Origin: Pseudomonas fluorescens
Lineage (GTDB): Bacteria; Pseudomonadota; Gammaproteobacteria; Pseudomonadales; Pseudomonadaceae
DNA length: 64,000 nt
Reading direction: 5' to 3'
NCBI RefSeq assembly: GCF_902498195.1
Contig: NZ_CABVIY010000004.1
Location: 372,001 to 436,000, forward strand
In this document: positions 8,065 through 17,542 of the stretch, one piece after another
How the letters are laid out: each line of letters starts with the position of its first letter
Position numbering within the stretch: the first letter of the stretch is position 1
Translations under genes and position numbers: made by a program
Notes under the pieces: generated by a model
What the model was told of the DNA's origin: nothing
Seen by the model: only the letters and a program-made list of their open reading frames with translations
Database searches by the model: none

Positions 8065-8514
8065 TCATTGCCAGCTGGTGACTTCGGCGTTTTCGCCTTC
8101 GCCACCGGGTTGGCCATCCTTGCCCATGGACAGCAGGTCGTACTCGCCGTTTTCGCCGGGGTAGCGGTAGGTGTAGTTCCGGCCCCATGGGTCTTGCGGC
8201 AGTTTTTTCTGCAGGTACGGACCGGTCCAGCGGGTTTCATCGCTGGGCGCGGTGACCAGTGCCTGCAAGCCCTGTTCGGTCGACGGGTAATGGCCGACTT
8301 CCAGCCGGTACAAGTCCAGGGCCTTGCCCAGGCCTTCTATCTGCGCCTTGGCCACCTTCACTTCGGATCGGCCCAGTTGCGCGAAATATTTCGGCGCGAC
8401 GATGCCGGCCAACAGCCCCAGCACCACCAGCACCACCAACAGTTCAAGCAGGGTGAACCCGCGCTGGGCGCTCGGGGAAGAATGACGCGGGGCGCAATAC
8501 AGTCGCTGTTTCAT
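8065..8514 (-). CDS. xcmT1: Major pseudopilin, GspG/XcmT1-like
   Basis: The product is 149 aa. The N-terminal leader ends QRG and the mature protein begins FTLLELLVVLVVLGLLAG, a prepilin-peptidase site with Glu at +5 and a hydrophobic helix. The C-terminal half has the GspG marks: GHYPSTEQGLQALV, LPQDPWG and the Ca-binding-type loop MGKDGQPGGEGENA. GspG subunits form the pseudopilus that pushes substrates through the secretin. GAGGTC precedes the ATG at 8514; the frame is open further upstream without support. It overlaps the downstream xcmS gene at ATGA. It is divergent from the lytic transglycosylase gene, with 206 bp between. Confidence 0.9.
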   Translation of the reverse strand: MKQRLYCAPRHSSPSAQRGFTLLELLVVLVVLGLLAGIVAPKYFAQLGRSEVKVAKAQIEGLGKALDLYRLEVGHYPSTEQGLQALVTAPSDETRWTGPYLQKKLPQDPWGRNYTYRYPGENGEYDLLSMGKDGQPGGEGENAEVTSWQ

Positions 8515-8633
8515 GATGACCTCACACAGTCGGCAGAAGGGTCGCGACAGGGACATATGCAATTGCCATGCACAGGACTGGCAAAGCTTTCTTCTACCTT
8601 CTGAACCCCCCGTACTACGGCCCTCCCAGGTTT

Positions 8634-8650
8634 CGGCACAGTGCTTGCGT
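8634..8650 (+). promoter_or_regulatory. Sigma54 (-24/-12) promoter for the lytic transglycosylase gene
   Basis: The sequence CGGCACAGTGCTTGCGT matches the consensus TGGCACG-N4-TTGCW except at the first base. GG is at 8635-8636 and GC at 8647-8648, with exactly 10 bp between. Transcription would start near 8660, about 60 bp before the ATG at 8721. No full copy of the shared TTTCCCC-N6-GGGG dyad was seen upstream. Confidence 0.75.
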
Positions 8651-8720
8651 ATGGCTGATAAACGACCGGCCATTGGGGCATTACCCCCATTTTTCGGGGC
8701 CGGGCAGGGGAGGTAGAACA

Positions 8721-9329
8721 ATGAAAACTCTCACCACGGGACTGCTCGGCTTGACGCTATTGGCGGGCGTCGCCCAGGCCGATGTGTTCGTCTCGGTGGA
8801 CGCCAAAGGCAACTTCGTTTTGTCCAACGTCCACCGCCCCGGTCGCCACTACGATCGGGTCATTCGCGAGGCCGAAGTGGCGGCCGTCAGCCTCGACCAG
8901 CAGCCGCAAATGATTGCCGCGCGGCCCTACGCCGAGCTGGTCTCCAAGGCGGCCACGGACAATCAATTGCCCGCGGCGTTGCTGCACGCGGTGATCCAGG
9001 CCGAGTCCCGTTATGACGCCAGCGCGGTGTCGCCCAGGGGCGCGGGCGGGTTGATGCAATTGATGCCCGACACCGCCCGCGAGCTGGGCGTGACCAACGT
9101 CTATGACCCCAAGGCCAACATCCAGGGGGGCGCCCGCTACCTCAAACGCCTGATGACGATGTTCGACAACGACATCGCCCTCGCCGTGGCCGCCTACAAC
9201 GCCGGTCCCCAGGCGGTGCTCAGCCGTGGCGGCGTGATCCCGCCGTTCGCCGAAACCCAGCGCTATGTGCCCAACGTGTTGAACCAGTACCGGCGTTTGC
9301 AGGGTCTGGCCGCGGACGCCCCGCTCTGA
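8721..9329 (+). CDS. Periplasmic lytic transglycosylase, SLT domain
   Basis: The product has 202 aa with a signal peptide (MKTLTTGLLGLTLLAGVAQA^D). Residues ~75-190 are an SLT/goose-lysozyme-like domain. The catalytic Glu is in VIQAESRYDASAVSPRGAGG, followed by LMQLMPDTA and AVAAYNAGP. These enzymes cut peptidoglycan between MurNAc and GlcNAc, often to make room for trans-envelope machines. The start is set by GGGGAGGT just before the ATG. The location, divergent from xcmT1-xcmS and just upstream of mnxG, suggests it opens the cell wall for the secretion apparatus; that is inference. It has its own sigma54-type promoter. Confidence 0.9.
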   Translation: MKTLTTGLLGLTLLAGVAQADVFVSVDAKGNFVLSNVHRPGRHYDRVIREAEVAAVSLDQQPQMIAARPYAELVSKAATDNQLPAALLHAVIQAESRYDASAVSPRGAGGLMQLMPDTARELGVTNVYDPKANIQGGARYLKRLMTMFDNDIALAVAAYNAGPQAVLSRGGVIPPFAETQRYVPNVLNQYRRLQGLAADAPL

Positions 9330-9347
9330 GCGAAAACGTCGGGGTGG

Positions 9348-9367
9348 TTTTCCCCAACATTGGGGGA
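9348..9367 (+). promoter_or_regulatory. Candidate activator site, TTTTCCCC-N6-GGGG dyad, upstream of mnxG
   Basis: TTTTCCCCAACATTGGGGGA carries CCCC (9352-9355), six bases, then GGGG (9362-9365). Its centre is about 106 bp upstream of the -24 GG of the mnxG promoter. The same dyad recurs upstream of three other sigma54 promoters in the window. Binding by the MnxR-like activator is inferred. Confidence 0.6.
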
Positions 9368-9386
9368 GGGTGGCCCCGGCGAAAAA

Positions 9387-9413
9387 TTGGGGAATAAGTG
9401 GGGAATTTCCCCC
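9387..9413 (+). promoter_or_regulatory. Cluster of TTGGGGAA/TTTCCCC half-sites upstream of mnxG
   Basis: The half-sites TTGGGGAA (9387-9394) and GTGGGGAA (from 9399) are followed by TTTCCCCC (to 9413). They resemble the arms of the full dyad at 9348-9367 and lie 50-75 bp upstream of the -24 element. Confidence 0.4.
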
Positions 9414-9463
9414 GATGAATGAAGTGGTAATCACAACTGATTGAAAATAAAACAGATTTTTTA

Positions 9464-9480
9464 TGGCATGCAGATTGCTG
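9464..9480 (+). promoter_or_regulatory. Sigma54 (-24/-12) promoter for mnxG
   Basis: TGGCATGCAGATTGCTG is a near-perfect -24/-12 element. GG is at 9465-9466 and GC at 9477-9478, with 10 bp between. The predicted start of transcription is near 9490. This rules out the earlier in-frame ATG at 9441 and supports translation from 9537. Confidence 0.85.
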
Positions 9481-9536
9481 AAAGACTCTTGTCGAGAATT
9501 ATTCCCTGTGAGCTACCCACAGCGAGGCCCGTGATC

Positions 9537-12500
9537 ATGACTGGCATACACCACGCTCCATCCATTCTCCCCTGGCTATTGTTGGCCGTATCGATGCTGG
9601 GCATCGAAATCGCCGAGGCCGCTGCGCGATGTGAGCGCAATCTGGTGGCCAACGTCGTGGCGCTGGACCAGCCGCTGATGTTCAACCGCCTGGGGGCGCA
9701 GAACATCAACGGCATGATGTTCGCCTTGCGCCGCGACGTGGTCGACGACCATCAGATTTCCCTGGCCGAAGGCGGCGCCGCGGTGCCGGGCAAGGTGTCG
9801 TTGCGTGCCGACAAGCGTCCGCGTCCGCTGGTGCTGCGGGTCGCCGCCGGTGACTGCCTGACCGTCAACCTGCAAAACCTGCTGGCGTACCAGGCCAACC
9901 CCGGCTCCGGCAGCGACGGTGAAGAGGAGGAAGGTGAAGAGGGCGAGGAGGAAGAAGGCATCGAAATCGGTGCCGGTGGTGAAGCGTTCAAGGCCAACGA
10001 GCAGGTGGCTGACCGGCATGTCGGTTTCCAGGTCAACGGCATGCAGGCGGTCAACAGCATCGATGACATCGCGTCCTACACCGGGCGCAACGCCAACACC
10101 CTGGTCGCCCCCGGCGCCAGTCGCTCCTACACCCTGTACGCCGAACGCGAAGGGGCGTTCACGGTGAGCAGCCGTGGCGCGACGTTTGGTGGCGAGGGCG
10201 CGGCCGGCAACAATGCCAACGGCCTGTTCGGCCAGGTGGCGGTCATGCCCAAGGGTGGCCGCAGCTACCGCAACACCATCACCGAAGAAGAAATGCGCCT
10301 GGCCAGCACCGGCCGCACCCCCGCCGGTCACCCCATTGTCGATTACCAGGCCCGTTACCCGCAGCGCCAACCGTGGATTCGCGAAGGCAAGGCCGGCAAG
10401 CCGATCATCAACATGGTCGACGGCAATGAAATCGTCTCCAGCGAAGCCGACGCGATCGTCATGGGCAGCAACGCCGACGGCAGTTTCCCGGCCTCGACCT
10501 ATCCACTGGAAAGCGTCGGTAAACGCAACCCGGCGATCCCCAACCGGCTGGAGCCGTTCCGCGATTTCTCCGCGCAGTTCCAGGACGAAACCGCAGTGAC
10601 CCAGGCCTTCCCGGCGTATTTTGCCGACCCGGTCATGGCCCACGTGCTGGAGCCGACCCGCGACTCGTTCATGATCAACTACGGCTCTGGCGGCATGGGC
10701 GCCGAAGTGGTCGCCAACCGCCTGGGCGTGGGACCGATGCACGATTGCCTGTCCTGCGCCTACGAAGAGTTTTTCCTCAGTGCGCACACCGTCGGTGACG
10801 TGGCGATGCTGGTGGACGTGCCGGCCAACTCAGGCCTGGAGGGCATCGCCCCCGGCCAGGCACCGCGCGCCGACCAGGTGGGCGTCAAGGCGACCGCGGC
10901 GCTGTTTCCGTCCGAGCCGTCGAACGTTGCCCACAGCTACATCGGCGACTTCGTCAAATTCCGCAACACCCACAACGGCTACGAGCACCATATCTTCCAC
11001 TTGCACGGCCATCAGTGGCTGTTCAACCCCAACGATGACAACTCCGACTACGTGGACGCCCAGGGCATTGGACCGGGCGCCGGCTACACCTACGAAATCG
11101 CCAACGGCGGCTCGGGCAACCGTAACCGGGTAGCGGGCGACGCGATCTATCACTGCCACTTCTACCCGCACTTCGCCCAAGGCATGTGGGCCATGTGGCG
11201 GGTGCACGATGTGTTTGAAGAAGGCACCAAGCTGGAGGTTTCGCAGCAAGGCAGCGACGGCTTCCACACCGAACCCTATGCCCTGCGCAACGGTAAACCG
11301 GCGGCCGGCGCCCGGGCCTTGCCCGATGGCGAAATCGTTGCCGGCACACCGATCCCCGCCGTGGTGCCACTGCCTGGCAAAGCCATGGCACCGATGCCGG
11401 GCAAAGTCGCGGTCGTACCGAAAGTCGGTGAAACCCTGGTGGCTGCCAACGACGATGACGATGAGGAGCAGGAAGAAGGCGACGACGACGGCGAGCACCA
11501 TGGTGGCGGTGGTGCCAAGGCCATCGGTTCCCTGGCGCTGATCGATCGCAGTGATGCCAACCGCAATGCCGACGGCACCCTGAAAAACCCTGGCTATCCA
11601 TTCTGGATCGGCGGCATGGAAAGCTCGGTTGGCCAACGCCCGCCGACCCCACCGCTGGACATGCTCGACGCGGCCACCGCGCAAGCCCTGAAGGCCAGCG
11701 GCAACGCCCTGTGGGCCAACCTCGACCCGACCTCGTCGGGCGGCTGGGACGGCGGCTTGCCGCGCCATGCCCTGGGCGGCGTCTCCGAGGGCGGCGAAGC
11801 CGAGACCATCACCACCTCGCTGGACTTCTCCAAGTCCGTGACCCGGGCCAAACCGATCTACCTGCCGGAAGAAGGCACCGAAGTCGAACAGGCGGCCATG
11901 GCCTTCCACGCGAAAAAGGATCACCCCAGCTTCGCCGTGCTGCCTGGCAGCCAGGTCGTGGCGCGCAACTTCCGCACCAACGGCGCCTTGCCGGTGGCCG
12001 GTGCGCCGTACTACGAACCCTGCATGGATGACCGGCAAAAACGCCTGACCAGCAGCGCCGGTATCGGCGAATTTGCCAGCGGCGATCGCCTCGACGGCAT
12101 GTCGTTCAGCGGTTCCTCGATCTTCACCGCCGACCGTCCACGGATCTACAAGGCGGCGAATATCCAGTTCGATGCGGTATACAACAAGGTCGGCTACCAC
12201 TTCCCGCAAGCGCGCATCCTGGCCCTGTGGGAAGACGCCTGGCCGGTGATCACCAAGCAGCGTCCGCCAGAGCCGCTGGTGATGCGCATGAACACCTTCG
12301 ACTGCGTGCAGTACCAGCAAACCAACCTGGTGCCGGCCACCTATGAGATGGACGACTATCAGGTGCGCACGCCGACCGACGTGATCGGCCAGCACATCCA
12401 CCTGCCGAAATGGGACCTGACCGCGGCGGACGGTTCGTCCAACGGCTGGAACTATGAAGACGGCGTGCTCTCCCCGGGTGCCGTGCAAGAACGCATCCAC

Positions 12501-15392
12501 GCCATCCGCGAGTACAACCAGTGCGAAGGCACCGATTCGCGCGACGGCACCGCGGCCTGTCCGAAAGCCAAGAACCACCCGTACTTCGGCCAGTTCGGCC
12601 GGTCCGACTGGGTCGGGGCGCGAACGGCCATGCAACGCTGGTTCGTCGATCCGGTGGTCAACACCTATGGCGTCGACCGTGGCCTGGGCACCATCTTCAC
12701 CCACGACCACCTCGGCCCATCGACTCACCAACAGATTGGCCTGTATGCCACCGTGCTGGCCGAGCCTGCCGGTTCCACCTGGTTCCACGCCGAAACCGGC
12801 GAGCTGTTGTACAACGGCGCGCGGCAGGACGGTGGGCCGACCTCGTGGCAGGCGGTGATTTCCACCGGTGACCTGGACAACGACGGCAAGAACGACAGCT
12901 TCCGTGAGTTCTTCCTCGAATACAGCGACTTCCAGCACGCCTATGAAGCTGGTGTCTACGTGGGCGCCGGTCCCAATGGCATCCCTGACCCGCAAGCGTA
13001 CCCGGCCACGGCCGACAGCTTCCGCTACGCGATCAACCCGCCGGTGCGTGACAACACCAGCCAGTTGCTAGAAGCCGTGGTGGAACTGCGCGGCGGCGTG
13101 AAACCGGGCTGCCCGAGCAGGCCTTGCCCGCAAGCGATCTCGGTGGATGACCCGGGCATGTTCGTCGTCAACTACCGCAACGAACCGCTGGCCCTGCGGG
13201 TGTACGACCCGAACAAGGTCGGCCCGGACGGCAAGCGCGGCATGCAGGCCGACGGCCTCGGCGGCGACCTGGCGTATGCCATGCAAAGCCGTACCGACCG
13301 TGCGATCCCGGCGATGAACCTGGCGCCGAACCAGATCACCTCGGCCACCGGCCCCACCGGCGGTACTACCCGCTTCCCGCCTCACATCAACAAGGGCGGC
13401 GCGGAACCGGGCGACCCGTTCACCCCGATGCTGCGCACCTACACCGGTGACAACGTGCGGCTGCGGGTGCATGCCGGCGGTCACGAAGAGGAGCACAACG
13501 TCACCCTGCACGGCGTGAAATGGCTGCAAAGCGGCTCCGGCTTCGGCAACAGCTCCAACTCCGGCTGGCGCGCATCGCAGATGGTCGGGATCTCCGAGCA
13601 GATGGGCTTCAATGCGCCGGTGTCGATGATCTCCAGCGCGGCGGCGACCACCGGTGACTACCTGTACACCATGGACGCCTCCATCGAGGGTTACTGGAAC
13701 GGCATCTGGGGCGTGATGCGTAACTACACCGCGCAGCGCACCGATCTGTTCCCGCTGCCGAACAACGCGAAGCCGACCGGCATGCGCAACACCGTGGCGT
13801 TCGACGGCATTTGCCCACGGATCGGCGCCAACCCCAATGGCATCGGCACCCGGCCGACCGTGCAACGCAATTACGAAGTGGTCGCGGCACTGGCCAACGA
13901 CATCCTCAGCAACCCATTGGGCCTGTCCATCAGCGACCCGGCGGGTGTCGGGCAACATGTCGGCGGGCCGCTGAAACCGACGGGGGGCACCCTGGTGCTG
14001 AACTCGCGGACCGTGAGCATTCCGCAGGTGACCATCACCGACCCTGAAGATGGCGAGACCTTCACCATCGGCGGGCAAAGCGGGCCGCTGCACGATCCGA
14101 CCGCGATCCTGTATGTGCGCAAGGGCGACCTCGACCCGACTACCGGCAAGCTCAAACCCGGTGTGCCTGTCGAACCGCTGATCCTGCGCGCGGCGGCCGG
14201 TGACTGCATCAACATCACCCTGGAAAACCGTCTGCCAAGCGTGATGCCGGACCTGGCCCAGACCGCGATCCTGCAAGGCCTCGCCAAGCGCGACCGCAAC
14301 GACGGCATGGGCTCGACCACCTTCAACAACAACCTGTTGCGGCCATCGAGCCATGTCGGCCTGCACGCGCAATTGCTGTCCTACGACATCACCAAGTCGG
14401 ACGGTGCCAACGTCGGCGCCAACCCGATCCAGACCGTGCCACCGCGTGTCGGCAACACCGGCGCGTACCCGACCCGTACCTACCAGTACTACGCCGGGCA
14501 CCTGGAGCGTGAAGGCAAACCGATCACCCAGCTGGGCCGCAATGTCGACAACATCAACGCCACGGCGGTGGAGTTCGGCGGGTTGAACTTCACCCCGGCG
14601 GACGTCATCAAGCAACCGCAGAAAGGCCTGGGCGGTGCGATGAGCGTGCTGCCGATCGGTTCGACCTGGGTCGAGGATGCCAAGCGCGCCTCGGCCACGG
14701 TCACCGCCACGGGGCAGACCACCTACCGCGATTTCGCGATGGTCTGGCAGCGCGCGCTGAACACCCGATGGGCCAATGGGCGGCCGGTAGAAGGCATTGC
14801 CTCGGAAGGCAACGGTGTGCCGAACGATCCGAAGGACAACGCCAGCATGGCCATCAACTACAAGGTCGAACCGATGTGGTTCCGCTTCGGCCTGGCCCCG
14901 GATGCGCCGTTCGGCCACGCCGGCAGCCCTGGCACCTACGGCAACGTGCCGAACGCGCACATGGCGTACAGCAACGCGCTGGTGAACGGCGATCCGCAAA
15001 CCCCGGTGTTCTACGTCAAGCCAGGGCAACCGTTCCGTACGCACATCCTGATGCCGTCCGGTGGCAGTCGCGGTTCGACCTTCCAGCTCGATGGCCACGT
15101 CTGGTCGGTCAACCCGTTCCAGTCGGAGAAGAGCGATGTCGGCGGCTATCCGATGGGCACCCCGGGGGTGGGGTCGGTGAAGTTCGGGCTTAACCCGATG
15201 TCGATGTACATCGGTGCCCGCGAAAGCGTACTGCCGGCGGCGCACTTCAGCTTCATGCACCCGAGCGCCGGGGGCAGCAACGCGATCGCCGGGGACTACC
15301 TGTACCGCGACAACGCCTCCTTCGGCAATACCGCCGGGTTGTGGGGCTTGCTGCGGGTGACCAACGAGCCGGAACCGGCGCCGGTGCCGTAG
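9537..15392 (+). CDS. mnxG: Giant multicopper oxidase, MnxG-like, candidate Mn(II) oxidase
   Basis: The product has 1951 aa, the size class of P. putida MnxG as I recall it. It begins with a signal peptide (PWLLLAVSMLGIEIAEAAA). Copper-site motifs are spread along the chain: HHIFHLHGHQW at residues 484-494, HCHFYPHFAQGM at 539-550, HIHLPKWD from 953, THDHLGPSTHQQ near 1055-1066 and HEEEHNVTLHG at 1316-1326. Repeated cupredoxin openings of the type VLRVAAGDC (near 100 and again near 1550) show a multi-domain array. Two acidic insertions stand out: Glu/Gly-rich at about 126-143 and Asp/Glu/His-rich at about 639-660. Such enzymes oxidise Mn(II) to Mn(III/IV) oxide at the cell surface. The start at 9537 lies downstream of the sigma54 promoter. 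It is followed by the propeller, SCO, cytochrome and PPIase genes. Substrate assignment is by family, not proven. Confidence 0.85.
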   Translation: MTGIHHAPSILPWLLLAVSMLGIEIAEAAARCERNLVANVVALDQPLMFNRLGAQNINGMMFALRRDVVDDHQISLAEGGAAVPGKVSLRADKRPRPLVLRVAAGDCLTVNLQNLLAYQANPGSGSDGEEEEGEEGEEEEGIEIGAGGEAFKANEQVADRHVGFQVNGMQAVNSIDDIASYTGRNANTLVAPGASRSYTLYAEREGAFTVSSRGATFGGEGAAGNNANGLFGQVAVMPKGGRSYRNTITEEEMRLASTGRTPAGHPIVDYQARYPQRQPWIREGKAGKPIINMVDGNEIVSSEADAIVMGSNADGSFPASTYPLESVGKRNPAIPNRLEPFRDFSAQFQDETAVTQAFPAYFADPVMAHVLEPTRDSFMINYGSGGMGAEVVANRLGVGPMHDCLSCAYEEFFLSAHTVGDVAMLVDVPANSGLEGIAPGQAPRADQVGVKATAALFPSEPSNVAHSYIGDFVKFRNTHNGYEHHIFHLHGHQWLFNPNDDNSDYVDAQGIGPGAGYTYEIANGGSGNRNRVAGDAIYHCHFYPHFAQGMWAMWRVHDVFEEGTKLEVSQQGSDGFHTEPYALRNGKPAAGARALPDGEIVAGTPIPAVVPLPGKAMAPMPGKVAVVPKVGETLVAANDDDDEEQEEGDDDGEHHGGGGAKAIGSLALIDRSDANRNADGTLKNPGYPFWIGGMESSVGQRPPTPPLDMLDAATAQALKASGNALWANLDPTSSGGWDGGLPRHALGGVSEGGEAETITTSLDFSKSVTRAKPIYLPEEGTEVEQAAMAFHAKKDHPSFAVLPGSQVVARNFRTNGALPVAGAPYYEPCMDDRQKRLTSSAGIGEFASGDRLDGMSFSGSSIFTADRPRIYKAANIQFDAVYNKVGYHFPQARILALWEDAWPVITKQRPPEPLVMRMNTFDCVQYQQTNLVPATYEMDDYQVRTPTDVIGQHIHLPKWDLTAADGSSNGWNYEDGVLSPGAVQERIHAIREYNQCEGTDSRDGTAACPKAKNHPYFGQFGRSDWVGARTAMQRWFVDPVVNTYGVDRGLGTIFTHDHLGPSTHQQIGLYATVLAEPAGSTWFHAETGELLYNGARQDGGPTSWQAVISTGDLDNDGKNDSFREFFLEYSDFQHAYEAGVYVGAGPNGIPDPQAYPATADSFRYAINPPVRDNTSQLLEAVVELRGGVKPGCPSRPCPQAISVDDPGMFVVNYRNEPLALRVYDPNKVGPDGKRGMQADGLGGDLAYAMQSRTDRAIPAMNLAPNQITSATGPTGGTTRFPPHINKGGAEPGDPFTPMLRTYTGDNVRLRVHAGGHEEEHNVTLHGVKWLQSGSGFGNSSNSGWRASQMVGISEQMGFNAPVSMISSAAATTGDYLYTMDASIEGYWNGIWGVMRNYTAQRTDLFPLPNNAKPTGMRNTVAFDGICPRIGANPNGIGTRPTVQRNYEVVAALANDILSNPLGLSISDPAGVGQHVGGPLKPTGGTLVLNSRTVSIPQVTITDPEDGETFTIGGQSGPLHDPTAILYVRKGDLDPTTGKLKPGVPVEPLILRAAAGDCINITLENRLPSVMPDLAQTAILQGLAKRDRNDGMGSTTFNNNLLRPSSHVGLHAQLLSYDITKSDGANVGANPIQTVPPRVGNTGAYPTRTYQYYAGHLEREGKPITQLGRNVDNINATAVEFGGLNFTPADVIKQPQKGLGGAMSVLPIGSTWVEDAKRASATVTATGQTTYRDFAMVWQRALNTRWANGRPVEGIASEGNGVPNDPKDNASMAINYKVEPMWFRFGLAPDAPFGHAGSPGTYGNVPNAHMAYSNALVNGDPQTPVFYVKPGQPFRTHILMPSGGSRGSTFQLDGHVWSVNPFQSEKSDVGGYPMGTPGVGSVKFGLNPMSMYIGARESVLPAAHFSFMHPSAGGSNAIAGDYLYRDNASFGNTAGLWGLLRVTNEPEPAPVP

Positions 15393-15430
15393 TGGGTGTA
15401 GGGATGAGTTGGTGGACACACCACCATCCC

Positions 15431-15534
15431 TGTGGGAGCGGGCTTGCTCGCGAAGGCGGAGTGTCAGACACATGAATGTTGTATGTGCTGGCCTCTTCGC
15501 GAGCAAGTCGAATCGTCGCACCGCCGCTCCCACA
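15431..15534. repeat. REP pair with altered right arm
   Basis: The left arm is TGTGGGAGCGGGCTTGCTCG. The right arm ends CCGCTCCCACA but carries extra bases (TCGAATCGTCGCACCG) between GCGAGCAAG and CGCTCCCACA. It separates mnxG from the propeller gene. An imperfect hairpin (AGGGATG...CATCCCT) lies just before it at 15401-15430. Confidence 0.85.
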
Positions 15535-15577
15535 GGGTCGTGGTGAAGCAGACACAGATCTGAAGGGGAGTTTTGTA

Positions 15578-17530
15578 ATGAACAGGACCATCAAATTCGC
15601 CAGTGGTGCCTTGGTTATCGGGGTCGCGCTGATCTGGATGGGTGTGGCGAGGACGTCGCCCCCGGTCATGCTCAGCGATGTCGCGCTGCCCAACACCTGG
15701 ACCGGACAGACCCTTGAGCGTGACGGCGTGTCGGTGGCGCTCAACGTGCGGCCATTGGCCGAGGACGGCGTGCTGCGCGAAGGCGAGTTTGCCGACGTGC
15801 AGTTCCGCGTCACCGACAAGGCCTCGGGCCAACCGCTGGCCGGCGTCGCGCCCGGCGCCTGGCTGGACCCGGAAGCCACGGCCGCCGACCAGGCCCAGGG
15901 CCGCGAGAAAAGCTGCAAGGCCCGGGTCGGGGTGTTCCTCAAATCAAGCATCGGCGCGCGGCCGCTGCTCGACCTCAACAGCTACTTCCTGCTGGTGATG
16001 AACCGCGATGCCAGCGTCTCGGTGGTCGATCCGTCGGTGTCGGTGGGCGGCATCACCAGCACCATGGCGCGGATCGACATCAAGCAGCCACCGATGGACT
16101 GGGTCACGCCACGGGACAATAAACGCGTCTTCGTGTCGATGCCGACCGCCAATGAGGTCGCGGTGATCGACAGCGAACAATTCAAGGTCGTCGACTCGGT
16201 GGCGGCCGGCAGCAACCCGGTGCGCGTGGCCCTGCAACCGGACGAGCGCCTGCTGTGGGTGGGCAACAATGCCAGGACCGCCGAACAATCCGGGGTCACG
16301 GTGATCGACACCGCCAGCCACAAAACCCTCAAGCACCTGGCCACCGGCGGCGGGCACCATGAAATCGCCTTCAGCAAGGACAGCCGTTTTGCCTTCGTCA
16401 CCAACCGCGACGACGGCACCCTGAGCATCATCGATATCGCCAGCCTGACCCTGGTCAAACAACTCAAGACCGGTTCGCACCCGTTGTCGGTGGTGTACTC
16501 GCCGCTGTCCGGCGCCGCGTATGTGGCCGACGGCAAGGACGGCACCGTCACCGTGGTCGACGCCGCGAGCCAGTCGGTGCGGCGGGTGATCAAGCTCAAG
16601 CAGGGCCTGGGCCCGATGGGCTTCAGCGCCGACGGCCGTTTCGGCATTGTGCTCAACACCCTGGAGAACCAGGCCTCGGTGATCGACGCCGCCACCGATT
16701 CGCTGATCCATGACCTGGACGTGTCCGCCGAACCCTATCAGGTGGTGTTCACCAAGGCCTATGCCTACGTGCGCGGACTGGCCTCGCCCAAGGTGACGAT
16801 GATCAACCTGTCGTCGCTGGGTGAAAGCCGCAAGCCGATCAGCCAGGGCTTCGAGGCGGGCACCCAGCCGCCACGCCTGGCCGGAGACCTGCCGCTGGCG
16901 TCGAGCCTGGCGGTGTCGCGGGACGAAAACTCGGTGTTCGTGGTCAACCCGTCGGACAACACCACTTACTTCTACGCCGAAGGCATGAACGCGCCGATGT
17001 CCGGTTACCCCAACCGCGGGCAAGTGGCGCGGGCGGCCATGGTAATCGACCGCAGCCTGCGCGAAGTCGAGCCGGGGCTGTACAGCGCGCGGATCAAGCT
17101 GCCCGCCGCCGGGCGTTTCGACGTGGCGTTCCTGCTCAATCAACCGAACATCATCCATTGCTTCAGCACCGTGGTGGAGGCGAACCCGGGCATCGCGCAA
17201 CACGCGGGCGTGCCGAAAGTGGAGTTCATGCTCGACCAATCCACCGCGGCCCTGGGCAGCCCTTACGTGGTGCGTTTCCGCATCGTGCAAGGCAAGCAGA
17301 AGGCCCAGCGCAGCGGCGTCAAGGACGTTCAGGTGCGCTACTTCCTGGCGCCCAGCTCACGGCCTCAACTCGTCGCGGCACGGGACGTCGGCAACGGTGT
17401 GTATGAAGCCCCGGTGACGCTTGACCAGAAAGGCGCCTGGTACCTGCACGTGCGTGCGGCCTCCCTGGGCGCGACCTTTGACGACCAGACGTTTGCCAGC
17501 GTTCGGGTGCTGCCCGGCGAAACTCATTGA
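15578..17530 (+). CDS. Exported YVTN-type beta-propeller protein with Ig-like ends
   Basis: This 650-aa protein is anchored or exported by an N-terminal hydrophobic segment (KFASGALVIGVALIWMGVA). Residues ~35-150 look like a YtkA/CopC-type Ig domain, ~180-480 form a propeller built from YVTN-like blades (VFVSMPTANEVAVIDSEQ, FVTNRDDGTLSIIDIASL, AYVADGKDGTVTVVDAAS), and ~540-650 form a second Ig-like domain. Cys occurs in ESCKARVG and IIHCFST. A ligand cannot be assigned. AAGGGGAG sets the start. It is followed 12 bp later by two SCO copper chaperones, so a role in copper handling or in assembly of the oxidase is reasonable but unproven. The REP pair upstream may loosen coupling to mnxG. Confidence 0.75.
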   Translation: MNRTIKFASGALVIGVALIWMGVARTSPPVMLSDVALPNTWTGQTLERDGVSVALNVRPLAEDGVLREGEFADVQFRVTDKASGQPLAGVAPGAWLDPEATAADQAQGREKSCKARVGVFLKSSIGARPLLDLNSYFLLVMNRDASVSVVDPSVSVGGITSTMARIDIKQPPMDWVTPRDNKRVFVSMPTANEVAVIDSEQFKVVDSVAAGSNPVRVALQPDERLLWVGNNARTAEQSGVTVIDTASHKTLKHLATGGGHHEIAFSKDSRFAFVTNRDDGTLSIIDIASLTLVKQLKTGSHPLSVVYSPLSGAAYVADGKDGTVTVVDAASQSVRRVIKLKQGLGPMGFSADGRFGIVLNTLENQASVIDAATDSLIHDLDVSAEPYQVVFTKAYAYVRGLASPKVTMINLSSLGESRKPISQGFEAGTQPPRLAGDLPLASSLAVSRDENSVFVVNPSDNTTYFYAEGMNAPMSGYPNRGQVARAAMVIDRSLREVEPGLYSARIKLPAAGRFDVAFLLNQPNIIHCFSTVVEANPGIAQHAGVPKVEFMLDQSTAALGSPYVVRFRIVQGKQKAQRSGVKDVQVRYFLAPSSRPQLVAARDVGNGVYEAPVTLDQKGAWYLHVRAASLGATFDDQTFASVRVLPGETH

Positions 17531-17542
17531 GAGGACATGGAC

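Noticed and set aside
8675..8688. GGGGCATTACCCCC as an activator dyad or terminator
   Set aside because: The arms are in the reverse order of the shared dyad, it lies downstream of the -12 element, and a 4-5 bp stem is too short for a terminator.
15401..15430. Hairpin after mnxG as a terminator
   Set aside because: The stem is interrupted and no T run follows; downstream genes look functionally linked.
10830..15533. Two long open frames on the strand opposite mnxG
   Set aside because: They lie fully within mnxG in the usual antisense frame of GC-rich DNA, have no start site or known domain, and mnxG has clear copper motifs.
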